A stretch of 42,500 nt of DNA from Zygnema cylindricum (lineage: Eukaryota > Streptophyta > Zygnematophyceae > Zygnematales > Zygnemataceae). Shown here one piece after another: positions 10,680 to 21,251 of the stretch (the stretch's first letter is position 1; every line of letters begins with the position of its first letter). The stretch covers positions 1 through 42,500 of the forward strand of contig JBBHKE010000226.1 in NCBI GenBank assembly GCA_037447655.1, in the 5' to 3' direction. The notes below the pieces were generated by a model. That model did no database searches and was not told where the DNA came from. It worked only from the letters and a program-made list of their open reading frames with translations. Position numbers and translations under genes: made by a program.

Positions 10680-11599
10680 ACATAGAAACAAAATGAAATA
10701 TAGTGCGAAAGTGAAACTGTACGAAACAAATTTACGTGACATTGATTTTCAAAGGCTAGCATTGAAAGCCGATTTTGATCCGACGGCACGCATCATCGCC
10801 GAGATCACAGAATAGTCGCTATGGCGGTTTTCGAGCATGACATGACCTAGAGCCACGTGGCATAATAACATTGGGTAGCAAGAATCCCAGAGAGCATGAG
10901 TGCGAGTTCGGGGGAGACAGGCGTCCACTCTATGGCCAAGTCGTACATCAACCGTACAAAAAGTACACAATTACAGTACCTTTTTGTACTTTACAGTTCT
11001 CTGATTGGTTTGTACATTAGTAGATAGGGGTTGTGAGAGGGGTCTAGGACTTAGAAGAATTAGGAGGTAGTCGCCTCTCTCCCACTGAGCTTGTATATAT
11101 TTTGGCATCTTTGCCACTTGATATCTAATCGCCTGGATAGGCGTTTTTAGTGATTTCTTTTGCCGCGCACTCAGGGGAGTCCAGACTGCACGGGGCTGTA
11201 GTCAGATTGTTTGTTTGCCTACTTGGGTATCTGTGATCCTAGCTGAAGAAGGGTTAGCCAAAAACTATCTATAGGCTTCTTAAATTTTGTAGTCCAATGG
11301 GGGACATAGAATTGCATTACGAACATATTCATCATCCTTCCATTACCCACCGGTGTTTTATGCCATTAGAAACTCGTCCCCCTTTGGGGTGACAACTAGA
11401 ATGTTGAGGAGAGACGTTTGGTTAGCAGCTGTCCTACCATCTGATGTGGGTGGCACCAGTGACTTTCACAGTCTCCATGTAACTCTGCAAATAGTTAGTT
11501 ATCGTTGTCTTAGTCACAACCACCAGACGAGTTCTCATGGCATCTCGGTGGGGTAGCTTATAACATTTCCTTACCTCCGCAGTCAACTATACCGCAACT

Positions 11600-12399
11600 T
11601 TAAAATAGTAATGTCTTGGCCGATGCTTCGTCTACTTGCTTCTGGTTATGTTTATTGAAAGCATCCCAAATTTTTGTCTGCACCCTTTTGACCTTGTTGC
11701 TTTGGCTAGACTCGATAAGATGGCTAGACGCGACAACATTCCCAGTAAGTCGATCCAGAACGGATATTTTATGGTTTTGAGAGTCGTGAGAAGCCTTGTC
11801 AGTTTCCATTGCACTTAACTCTAGCTTCATATAATCCGGGTGTGATTTGTATGGCATGATTCTTGCATTCTTCATGTTTCCTAAAAGGTGGTTCCTAATC
11901 CTGGTGGCTTGTGCATTATACTCTAATTTCCAGTACACACAAATGCACAATTTGTTATCCCCAAGTAGACCACCCTTTGGAGCTATAACATGCTCCCACT
12001 CTGCTCCTCGAATCCTTGGCAAAGCACCGTTTACGAAGGTTCGCAGAGGCTAAAATGTGATTTCAATGGCGGCTACAGTGGGGCTTCCATGGCGGCCACA
12101 ATGCTGGCTCCGTGTCTTTTTGAGTTCCTGGTAAGGACGAAAGGTCCAAAAGTCGAAATCCAATTGAAATTAGACCGCGGAAATGAAGTAACGTATATAT
12201 ATTTTTTTAAATTCGTACATACCGCCTGTCTGTACAATTTACACTCGTACTTTTTGTACGTCCGTACAAATGCATTCAGTACAATCTGTTCGTACACGAA
12301 AACTATACGAAATTTACGAAATGTTAAAAAAACCCAAAAAATAATGCATAATCGTAAAATTTTCGAAATTTTAACAAATGAAACATCTATGGTTATTAC
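11600..12399 (-). mobile_element. hAT right end with transposase N-terminus (unit B copy)
   Basis: The minus-strand open segment 12022 to 11600 begins MPRIRGAEWEHVIAPKGG and continues through CICVYWKLEYNAQATRIRNH and LLGNMKNARI, a BED-finger-like region, to KIWDAFNKHNQKQVDEA. Further related sequence continues to about 11280 with breaks. The right terminal repeat ends at 12391 (AAACATCTATG) and is followed by GTTATTAC, the same octamer as beside unit A. The left half of the element is absent because the duplication breakpoint removed it. Confidence 0.82.
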
Positions 12400-12794
12400 C
12401 CCAAACTGTACGATTTAGAAGGGCAAAGTTAAAATTTCTTCAATGTCGTTTACCCTATGATCAGAAAAAAATCATTTCACATGGCGGGTAAACAGGAACT
12501 TTATCTACTCTCCACTTACGTACAATGGAATTCCAAACCGTACTATTGAACTGTGCTCGAAACCATTGTTCAAAAGTAGGCGTTTTTATGGTAGGCCTTT
12601 GGTCGGCGCCTTTATCGTAAGTTGTGTTATGGACTTTTCATGTGATCTTCTTATATCGCTACTTTGATCACTACTTTGATCAGCGACCGTCCGATCGTTT
12701 GAATCTGACGGCGTAAATAATTTTTTTTGGTCCTAATGCTTTAATTGGTCCAATTTTTTGTCCGAATGTTTTATTTGGTCCGAATAGGTCCGAA

Positions 12795-12888
12795 TACAAT
12801 ATGGGTCTTAAGGTCATACTGTATGTTTTGCATACAATATGGGTCTTAAGGTCATACTGTATGTTTTGCATACAATATGCATATTGTA
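12795..12888. repeat. 38-bp tandem repeat ending in a palindrome
   Basis: Two near-identical 38-bp units (starting at 12795 and 12833) contain GGGTCTTAAGGTCATACTG and TATGTTTTGCA. They are followed by the palindrome TACAATATGCATATTGTA (12871-12888). The block exists only in unit B. Confidence 0.88.
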
Positions 12889-13014
12889 TGGGCCTCACCT
12901 ACTTTTGAACTATGCTCGAAACTGCCAAAAGGTATGGAAAGACTATTTGTGGCATGCGCGGTTTATAGGCGTCCTGTTTATCCTGGCTCCTAAATCTTCC
13001 AAAATGCGCAAAGC

Positions 13015-13251
13015 GTACAGTATGTACTGTACGTACCAGCTGCATATACAGTACAGTACTGTACAGTACATTACAGTACGACTGTACTGAACTGCAATGT
13101 TTCAGATCTTTTTGCACATTGAAGCGCTGTTGTACCGTATCGTACGTACGCCTAACGATTTTGAGGGCTGTGACGTCACCAATGATTATATCACTTCATG
13201 CGATTCTAAATTTGGTGACCATTGCTTCTCTCCTCTCTCTCGCCTCAGGCC
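13015..13251 (+). promoter_or_regulatory. ZIP promoter region with dense GTAC sites and a bZIP palindrome
   Basis: Between 13015 and 13090 GTAC recurs about nine times (for example ACTGTACGTACC and CAGTACAGTACTGTACAG), with more at 13132-13150. GTAC is the core bound by SBP-domain metal regulators such as CRR1 and SPL7. TGACGTCA, a perfect bZIP palindrome, lies at 13171-13178, 73 bp before the ATG. Direct regulation is inference; GTAC is common in this window. Confidence 0.4.
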
Positions 13252-16200
13252 ATGGCGTCGCCTACCTCGTCCTTGCTGCTCTCTATCCTCTTGCTGATAC
13301 CTTTCGCTTCAGCTCAGTGTTCACATGGAGGTAGGATTATTTTCTTTGTGATGTTTAGGGCTTATTCAGTGTTGTTTTTCTACCATAGAAAGATCTCCTG
13401 CTAGTTTGTACAATATTTCAACTTAGTCAGCCACCTAGTAATGTGGATCTGAATTGAAATTTTAATGTAATATAATAATCTGGACTCTCATTGAAATAAC
13501 TCTAAGAACATCCACACAAATGACAACAACGAGTCCTATCTTTGCCAAGTATACAAGCTCTTTGCCTTTTTCAGGCTCATGTCTGATAAAGTCATAATCA
13601 TAAACTTAAATGTCAATTTTCTGCTCATAACCAATATTGTCGTTGTGGATTCACCAACTTTCTATTGATGGTTATCTAGTGATAGTTAAATATTATTCGC
13701 CAAATGTTATCGTTTTTATCGTCAATGCCACTATAAATTTAATCCCTTTAACCTAAAATTGTGTAAATGGCTCCAATTGTTTTTTTCTTAACATTTAAGT
13801 CTTTAAGCGTTTCAAAACCAACCACGTCATTTGGAACTGAATTGATTATATAATTCACACGCTAATAAATCCGTGACGATAGTAACAATACATGTTGTAG
13901 CATGAGCGTCACGATCACACTGGGGGATCTTGATTGTCAACTGAACTTAAACTCCTTCAGGTTCAAAAATTCGATTCTCCATGCACCCTCTTCAGATATT
14001 TGTGTTGAAGTGAACTGTCTTACCTTTCGATGGGGAGAATGTGATGAAAAATTAGATTTTTACTTAGAAAGATAAACGGGTTTGAAAGGCGGTTTTTTTT
14101 TCTTCACAATAATTCAATAGCAAGGAGGACAATTGAAGAGACTGGGACCATACACACACATACACGTACACATTATGACCAGGTTTACATTACTATATCA
14201 TGTTTATTCCTATGAACATGACTATAATCACAACTACACATTTATAGTTATGCACATCGTGTCCGTATCCTAACTTGGTTGCTACTGGTTATTTAAGAAA
14301 TGTCTTAGTGAATACCAATGTGATCATTCTCCCCATTTTTTTGCGCTTACACATAAACCGCAATAATTGCCAGAATAGCATTATGTGGATTACAAGCAGT
14401 CATATAAACCTTTGTTTTAGATACAAGCGGTAATATGCACCGTACCATTGTCTATCCATATTTTTTTGTTGTTGCAATGTACAAGACAATTACCAACAGA
14501 ACAATATGCTATGGTTATAATGGTAAGCTGTCGTTACCTTCTTACATATGCTACGATGAGTATGGTGGAATGATCCATTTTTTTTATCCAATGCTGAAAT
14601 GATGACAGCATGATTATAAATAATTCTTATGTATTCAGTGCTCTTGTAACGATGACCTTATTCAGATCATGATCATGGACATCACCATCATTTTGATGAT
14701 CAGCATGATCACGAACATTCTGAAGTAATACATGACCATGGTCACGATCATATTGAACACGGAGAAGCTGCCTACCAATCACAAGCTGTATATGAGACCC
14801 ATGATGACCATGACCATGTCCATGACCATGACCATCATGACCATGGCCATGATCATGGTCATGACCATGGTCATCATGACCATCAAGGTCATGTCCATGG
14901 CGGTAGCTCGGACCACAAGACGAAAAGCAAAAAACAAGGAGATGAGAATGTGCTAAGGCAACCGGAAGAGATGGCAGAAGAGATGGAACTTTTGGAGCAT
15001 GGGTTCGAATTGGACGAGGAAGAATCGGACGAGTTGATTCACGGTCTTACTCTGACAGGTGGGAATTACTGTTCTTAGACTTGTTTCAAACCAACGTAAG
15101 CCTGTTAGGTTCTGTCTGAAAGCTTTTTGTGCATGGTTATACTTGTTTTAACCTTCGGTATCCTATTTTTCTACGATCGAACCGAAGCTTTTTTGTTTCT
15201 GTTTAGCATGTTTAAACTTGTTGTATATAGTTCCATATTACGAGTGTGTTTCCCTTGGGAAATTTTCTTACTTTAAAAAGGCCACCTTTTTTGATGTTTT
15301 TTCTTTTTTTTTCCAAAAAAGTTTACTTGAGCATTTGAAAGCACTTGTGATTGAGAAATCAGGTCCCCGTAAATCTTATCTCGACGGAGAGTAAAATTGT
15401 TAAGGTTTCCAAGTTTTAAATTCTTAGATCTTTGGTTCGTTTTTCTTCTTTTTTTTGGTCTTTTTTTTCATTCGTTTTTTTGTTTTTGTTTTCTCTCCTT
15501 TTCCAGGACTCTGGGTCCGAGCAATGGGGAGTTCTCTTCTCGTCAGTCTCGCCTCTCTTATTTGTCTCAGTCTTCTTCCCTTTATTTCTGGTAACGAATG
15601 CTGATTATATTGTCATGCTCTTTTCTTTATTTTAAACTATTTTACATCCTTCTATGGTTAGCATTGTAATCGACCGTTTTTCTTTTGTTAGTTTTGTAGG
15701 AGTTAGGGCTATGTGTAGGGATTTGGCTCAAGGATTAGGACTTCTTTTGCTTTTCCGGCAATTTAAGCAATTTCAAGGCAATTTCAAAGCAATTTTTAAG
15801 CAATTTGAAGTAATCGATATTTATTTTTGATGCAGCACATGGAAAAATGCCTTCTAGGGCTATCGTGGACGCTTTGGCAGCTTTTGGGGTTAGTATTTTT
15901 TTTTCTCTTTATATCAATATTGTATATGAAGAAGAGCTCAGTTTTCTTTTACCTCTTTATATCAATATTGCATAAAAAGAAGAGTTCAATGTTACACAGA
16001 AAGAAGAGTTGTTTCTTTTCCCTCTTTATATTAATATTACATGTAGAGAGAGCTCAATATTGTATTTAAAGGAGAGTTACTTTTTTGCCTTTCTATGTAA
16101 AGAAGAACGCAATATTACATTTGAAGGCGAGTATTTTTTTCCCTCTTTATTTCAATACATGTAAAGGAGAACTCAATATTACATTTGAAGGAGAGTAATT

Positions 16201-16998
16201 TATTTCCCTCTTTATGTCAACAATTTCATGTAAAGGAGAACTCTAATTTTTGTGTTTATGGACTATGTGGTTCATCCTTAGCATTATTTTCAGGCTATTT
16301 GTACAATGGATATTTTATTAAGCGAACCTTCTCTAATTTTACAGAAAATTTAATGCAACATTTGTCCACATTCTTATATCCGATCGTTTTTTATGCTCGA
16401 AAGTTAAGAATTCAAAACTATTTCACTTTTGAATTTTCGAGTATGGTTTTAATGTTTTCAACTTCTAGGAAAGTTGTCTAGATGCTACAAGTCTCCGGAG
16501 GCTATTTGGATATGAATGAAACATCCTTATACTTTTTTTGGAATGTTGGAAAACAAACATTGTTTATTAATTTTGCCATCCACACTAAATTAGGAAAACG
16601 GTGAACTTTCATGTGACAAAAGCGGGGCAACTATGTACACTCCATTGATCCAATTTTTGGTTATGTTATGAGTAGAGAGGGAGAGGGAGAGGGGGGGGGG
16701 GGGGGGGAGGGGAGGGAGATGGAAAGTTCATATATTCGACAATGTTTTTTGTTTTTCCAATCCTGGAACATCTTTTTCTTATTTTGCAGGTGGGAGCTAT
16801 GCTTGGAGATTCCTTCTTTCATCAATTGCCTCACGCTTTTGGTCAGTCCTTCGCCTCGTTTCCATTTGCTCTTATTCAATAACTTACTCACATGAGGTTG
16901 TTAATAGTTTAAGATACAATTGTTAATCCTCGTTATGGTTTTCCTTTGTCAATTTTTTCGAAACATTATCTTTTTCGTAAGTGTTTCTTTGACCGCGA

Positions 16999-17050
<52 letters not shown>

Positions 17051-20000
17051 ACGTAAGACATAAGATCTTGTAAACAACAGTAAGAATTGTTCTTGAATAC
17101 CTGCTTAATTTTTGAACCAGGAATTTGTTAAATAATTATGTATCACCCTATCATGGCTATTACATATGCAAAATTTACTTGTGTTACCATGAGTAACCAC
17201 ATTTATTGTACGGAAATATGACAAATTGTTGGTGTTGTGAACCGTAATCGTACCATAATCATACCCTAATGGTACCATATTGGTACCATAATGGTACCTT
17301 AACGGTACCGTAATCGTACCAAAATCATGCCGTAATGTCACCGTAATTGCACCATAATCGTACCGTAACCGTACTGTAACCATACCGTAATCGTACCATA
17401 ATTACACCGTAGGCGTACCGTAATCATACCGTAAGGATACCGTAATTGTACTGTAATCGTACTGTAGTCATATCAGGATCTGTACTTTAATCATACCGTG
17501 TTTTCGCTCTTCGGAATGTATGATGTCGGTTTATCACCGATACGTCGATTGAGCCATATATAGTTACTTTTTTCTTTTCTCCCCCTCTCCCCTCACCCCT
17601 CCCCGCTCCCCTCTGCCTCTCTCTCCCCTTTCCCTCTCTGTCCCCTCTCCCTCCCTCCCAACCTCTCTCTCCCTCTCTCCCTCCTTGCCTCCCGCTTTCC
17701 CTCCAAAGGCAAACGGGAGGGAGAGGGAGAGTTAGGGAGGGAGAGAGAGAAAGAAGGGAAGCGGGGAGGGTAGAGAGGATATGGGAGAGCGCAAAGGGGC
17801 TAGGGAAGAGGGGAGAGGGTAGCGAGGAGAGGAAAGGGGAGACGAGAGATCCCTCCCTGCCACCTTCCCTCTCCCCCTCTCTCTCCCGGCTCTCTCTTCC
17901 CTCCTCCCAGTGAAAATGGAGGGTGGGGAGGGGGAGGAGGGGGAGAGGGAGAGTGAGGGGGAGGGGGGGACAGGGGGGGGAAGGAAGGGCAGGGGGAGAG
18001 GAGAAGGGCAAGGGGGAGTGATAGAGGGGGAGGGCTAGGGGGAGGGGGAGAGGGGAGAGGGTGTGGAGGATAAGGACGAGCGGAGAAGGGAGAGGGGAGA
18101 TGGGAGGAGAGGGAGTCATAGTGTGAGACCCAGAATGTCGAAACTGAGGTACTGAATCCGGTACTGAATACCGGATGTACTGTGTACCGCAAAATCGCAC
18201 AATCCGGCATGCTCCGATCTTCTGTTTTCAGTGAAAACCGTACCGCGGTGTACCGGATGAAGTTTGGTACGGTTCGCAACACTAGTAATTGTACATAGTT
18301 TTTGTATTTGTCGTTTTTGACTAAGCTCTAGTTTTTTTTTTGTCGTTTTTGACAAAGCTTCCCCCTAGCCTGGGTTCATTTCAGGTGCTGTAGGTATTTA
18401 AGAGTGATTATTTCACATTATAACGGGTACAAACTGGTGTAAATAAATTGTGTATTCAAGTCTCTATGGGATTTAGTATGCTTGCAGGAGATACTATTTA
18501 TAGCGGAAAATGACAAAGCATTTCTTTTTGTGAATACACACTAAAAAAAAGCAAATCCGGCATATGAAACTCTTTTTAAATAATGTAATACTGATAGTAA
18601 ATTTTGCTTTTATGTTATTCTTTTCTGTATGAAGTATAAAATCTGACACATCCTTTTTGGTCGTTCATTATACTTTTCACTCTTAAGTGTTAAATTTCGA
18701 CAGACGTTTTTTTTTTTTTACAGGTAGTGGAGGTGGCCATTCTCATGACCACGGAGAATCTCATTCAGAACACTCTCATTCACACTCTCAGTCTCCCTCT
18801 CACTCTCACTCACATTCTGACTCACATTCTCATTCTCATTCTCACTCCGAGAGTACAGCACCTGTTCACGCCCACTCTATTCAGGATTTGTCAGTGGGAA
18901 TTTCAGTTCTCGGTGAGTTTATCGCCCTTTTTTTATCGCTGTTTTTTTATCGCCGTTGTTAATTTATTGACTTGTTTGCATCTGTAGTTTATGTTCTTGC
19001 TGTTTTTTTTTTTTTTTCGTTTCTTTGTTATTTTGTTTTGTGTGCGTATTGTACTTTTTCGTTCCAGATGTCAAAACAATGACTTCTTTTTGGTATTGTT
19101 TGGTGTTTTGGGAGAAGGGCAGTTGGTATTTTGCTCTTCTTCATTGTGGAAAAAATCGTTCGAAAAGTTGAAAAACTGAATTCAGAAGGGAAAATCGTTT
19201 CGTTTGGTGGTCACAGTCACAGTCATAGCCATGGAAAAAGAGGTCATGTAGACTCACAATCACATTCCCATGAAAAAAAAGAGGAGGGAGAGGAGGAGAG
19301 TAAAAAGGACAGTGTGGAAAAGGACGGAGGAAAAGAAGTTAAGGAAGGGGAGGAAGAGTTGGTTAAGAAGGGGAAAGAAGCGGAGGGACTGGAGAAATTT
19401 GAAGAAAAAAAAGAGAAAGACGGAGAAGTTGCCGTAGGAAAGAAAGAAGGCGAGGGAGAGGATTGGGAGATCATGGGGGTCGAGAAGGGCAAAACTACTG
19501 ATGGTGAGAGAAAGGACGAGACTGAGAAAGGAGAGAGCGACGAGATTGAGATGAAGGAAAAGCCAAAAGATTCAACTTTACGAAGGAGGGGAAAGAAGTC
19601 AAATGAAGAGGGCGAAGAGAGCAAGAAAGGTTCCGAAGAAACCGAGAAAGAGTTGGTCGAAGATGAAGAATCAAAAAAGAAGGAGAAGAAGAAATCGAAG
19701 AAGGAGAACGAGGTAGTTGAGGAAGAAAAGGAAACAGAAAAAGATGAGTCAGTTGAGGTCCTTCCTGTAGCGAATGCCGGAATCTCGAATTCGACCAGTG
19801 CGTCATTAATGATTTTGGGATATTTGAATTTATTTTCGGATGGGGTTCATAATTTTACGGATGGAATGGCTCTCGGAGCGGCTTTTCTTCACCATGGAAC
19901 CGTTGGAGGGTGGAGTAGAATGCTCTTTATGTTGGCTCATGAGTTGCCCCAAGAGGTAAGCTCTTTTATTCCTTGAGAATCTTTTTTACACTTTTTTTAA

Positions 20001-21251
20001 TGCTTCGTAGTCTCATATTAGTTAGTTTGTTTCGTTGTTTGTTTTGTTGTTTGTTTCATTATTTGTTTTGTTTTTTGTTTCGTTGTTTGTTTTGTTGTTT
20101 GTTATGTTGTATGTCGTTTGTTTGTTTGTTTGCTTTAGGAATACAAATTTCTTGTTTTTCATCCGAATGAGTAATGGAAGCTTACTGTCTTGTTTCTTTG
20201 CTTAAAAAAAAAAACAAAGAAATAGAAATTCCTGTTTTTTAAACCAAATGAAAATTGGAATCTTATTGTTTTGGTCAATCAATATTACAGGTGGGAGATT
20301 TTGGAATTTTGGTACGTTCCGGATTTGGAGTTGGAAAAGCCCTTTTTTTCAACTTTTTGTCGGCTCTCATGGCCATGGCTGGAACAGCTGCGGTAAGTAA
20401 ATTCGAGGTTTTCGTTTTCACTTTTTTCTTGGCTTCAATTTGATACCTCGGTATTCGGGTATTCTTGTTTTTTTTTTGTGACAATGTGTTCGTTTGGTTG
20501 GTTATTTGACATTTTAATCTTTTGTCGGTTTGGTATTTTGGTCTTCCGGTATTTTTGTGGTATTTTGGTATCTGGTTTGGTAATAGTTTTTTATTTTTTT
20601 CATCTCTATTAAGGTAAGGAACTTGTTGAAAAGATGGGTTTTGTCGCTCCAAAGGTTTTTTGGTGAATATACAACTTGAATTTGTGATTTACAGAAAGTT
20701 TTTAGTTTGTGGGCAAATAAAGAATGATTTGACTATTGTTAAGAGGCTTATCCGTATGTTTAATTTCAATTTATATCCTGAAACAAATACTTGTGAATGT
20801 GTTAAAATTGGTTAATTGTTCACATAGTTATTTCAGTTTAGAAAACAAATGGTCAATAAGGAGACTGATATTTCGGTTGTGGTTTTGTTTAATACTGTAT
20901 TTAAAAAAATCATATAATAAGACACGACTTTGTAAAAAGACGTGACTCATAGGAGACACGACTTCAGAAGAAGACGTGCAATTTAAGGAAATTAAGGAAA
21001 TGTAATTATATTGAAGATTCGAGTGTGGTTTCCTTTTCGTGCTTTTCTTTTTTTAGGCCCTTATTTTCGGAGGAAATGCGGGACATTCTTCGTTAATCGA
21101 GGGATTTACCGCGGGAGGATTTATTTATATTTGTGTGGCTGGAGTTATTCCCGATATGCATACACAAGATAATCTGGTATCCACACTAACTCAACTCATC
21201 TCTATGTTGGTTGGAATGAGTGTTGCTCTTATCATTTCGTTGATGGAGTAA
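13252..21251 (+). CDS. KE4/IAR1-type ZIP zinc transporter
   Basis: Nine exons join in frame: 13252-13330, 14666-15058, 15507-15590, 15836-15888, 16790-16841, 18724-18912, 19123-19955, 20291-20392 and 21057-21251 (1980 nt, 659 residues plus stop). All introns are GT-AG. The protein has a signal peptide (1-22), a His/Asp-rich lumenal domain (27-110), TM1 (about 159-184), TM2, a Ser/His loop in exon 6, TM3, a third His cluster ([11 protein letters not shown]) followed by a Lys/Glu-rich stretch of about 185 residues in exon 7, then TM4 with [12 protein letters not shown]5 with HELPQEVGDF, and TM6-8. The last two motifs are the ZIP metal site of the LIV-1/KE4 branch; the second His of HEXPHE is Gln here. 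Family members move zinc from ER or Golgi lumen to cytosol; plant IAR1 affects auxin-conjugate response. The charged insert makes it much longer than IAR1. The start has a good context (GGCCATGG) and precedes the signal peptide. Confidence 0.93.
15897..16240. repeat. Degenerate ~65-bp tandem repeat in ZIP intron 4, copy B
   Basis: The same repeat family as 9297-9715, with about one unit less. The units share CCCTCTTTAT and TTTGAAGGAGAGT blocks. Confidence 0.75.
17002..17046. repeat. (CT)n microsatellite, unit B
   Basis: CT repeat of about 22 units in ZIP intron 5, 37 bp before the end of the duplicated unit. Confidence 0.9.
17237..17500. repeat. Degenerate 11-12-bp ACCGTAATCGT tandem repeat
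   Basis: More than twenty short units of the form ACCRTAATCRT follow the left terminal repeat of the intronic element, with variants such as ACCATAATGGT and ACTGTAATCGT. Confidence 0.85.
17576..18115. repeat. Alternating long polypyrimidine and polypurine tracts
   Basis: On the + strand, 17576-17705 is almost pure C/T, 17706-17845 almost pure G/A, 17846-17911 C/T again, and 17912-18115 G/A with many G runs. Adjacent C/T and G/A blocks are roughly complementary, so strands can fold into long hairpins. Mirror symmetry and G runs also allow triplex or quadruplex forms. The long minus-strand Pro/Ser-rich open frame here is a by-product of composition. Confidence 0.85.
19200..19760 (+). other. 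Lys/Glu-rich insert in ZIP exon 7
   Basis: This part of exon 7 encodes about 185 residues dominated by E, K, D, G and S (for example [19 protein letters not shown]). It sits in the loop between TM3 and TM4, next to a His cluster, where ZIP proteins have a variable cytosolic loop. It is purine-rich on the + strand and has no stop in frame. Its absence would not disturb the membrane core. Confidence 0.75.

Larger units (their letters stand above)
10688..17083 (+). repeat. Tandem duplication, unit B (about 6.4 kb)
   Basis: This is the second copy of 4332-10554. It begins inside the interruption of the hAT transposase and ends in ZIP intron 5. It is longer than unit A mainly because of about 300 bp near 12735-13020 in the promoter region. 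Confidence 0.93.
17230..18284. mobile_element. Non-autonomous hAT-like element in ZIP intron 5
   Basis: The left end TGGTGTTGTGAACCGTA (17230) is the near-exact inverse of the right end, which reads TACGGTTCGCAACACTA to 18284. Flanking octamers are CAAATTGT (17222-17229) and GTAATTGT (18285-18292), matching at 6 of 8 positions. The interior has no transposase. Instead it carries short ACCGTAATCGT-type repeats (17237-17500) and alternating pyrimidine and purine blocks (17576-18115). The ends resemble those of the ATCG-rich element in UBP1 intron 11 (39565-39979). Confidence 0.75.

Noticed and set aside
17487-18282. Long minus-strand Pro/Ser-rich open frames
   Set aside because: They are translations of pyrimidine/purine low-complexity blocks inside an intronic element; no domain and no splice context.
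19244-19806. Minus-strand Ser/Pro-rich open frames
   Set aside because: They are the antisense of the Lys/Glu-rich part of ZIP exon 7.
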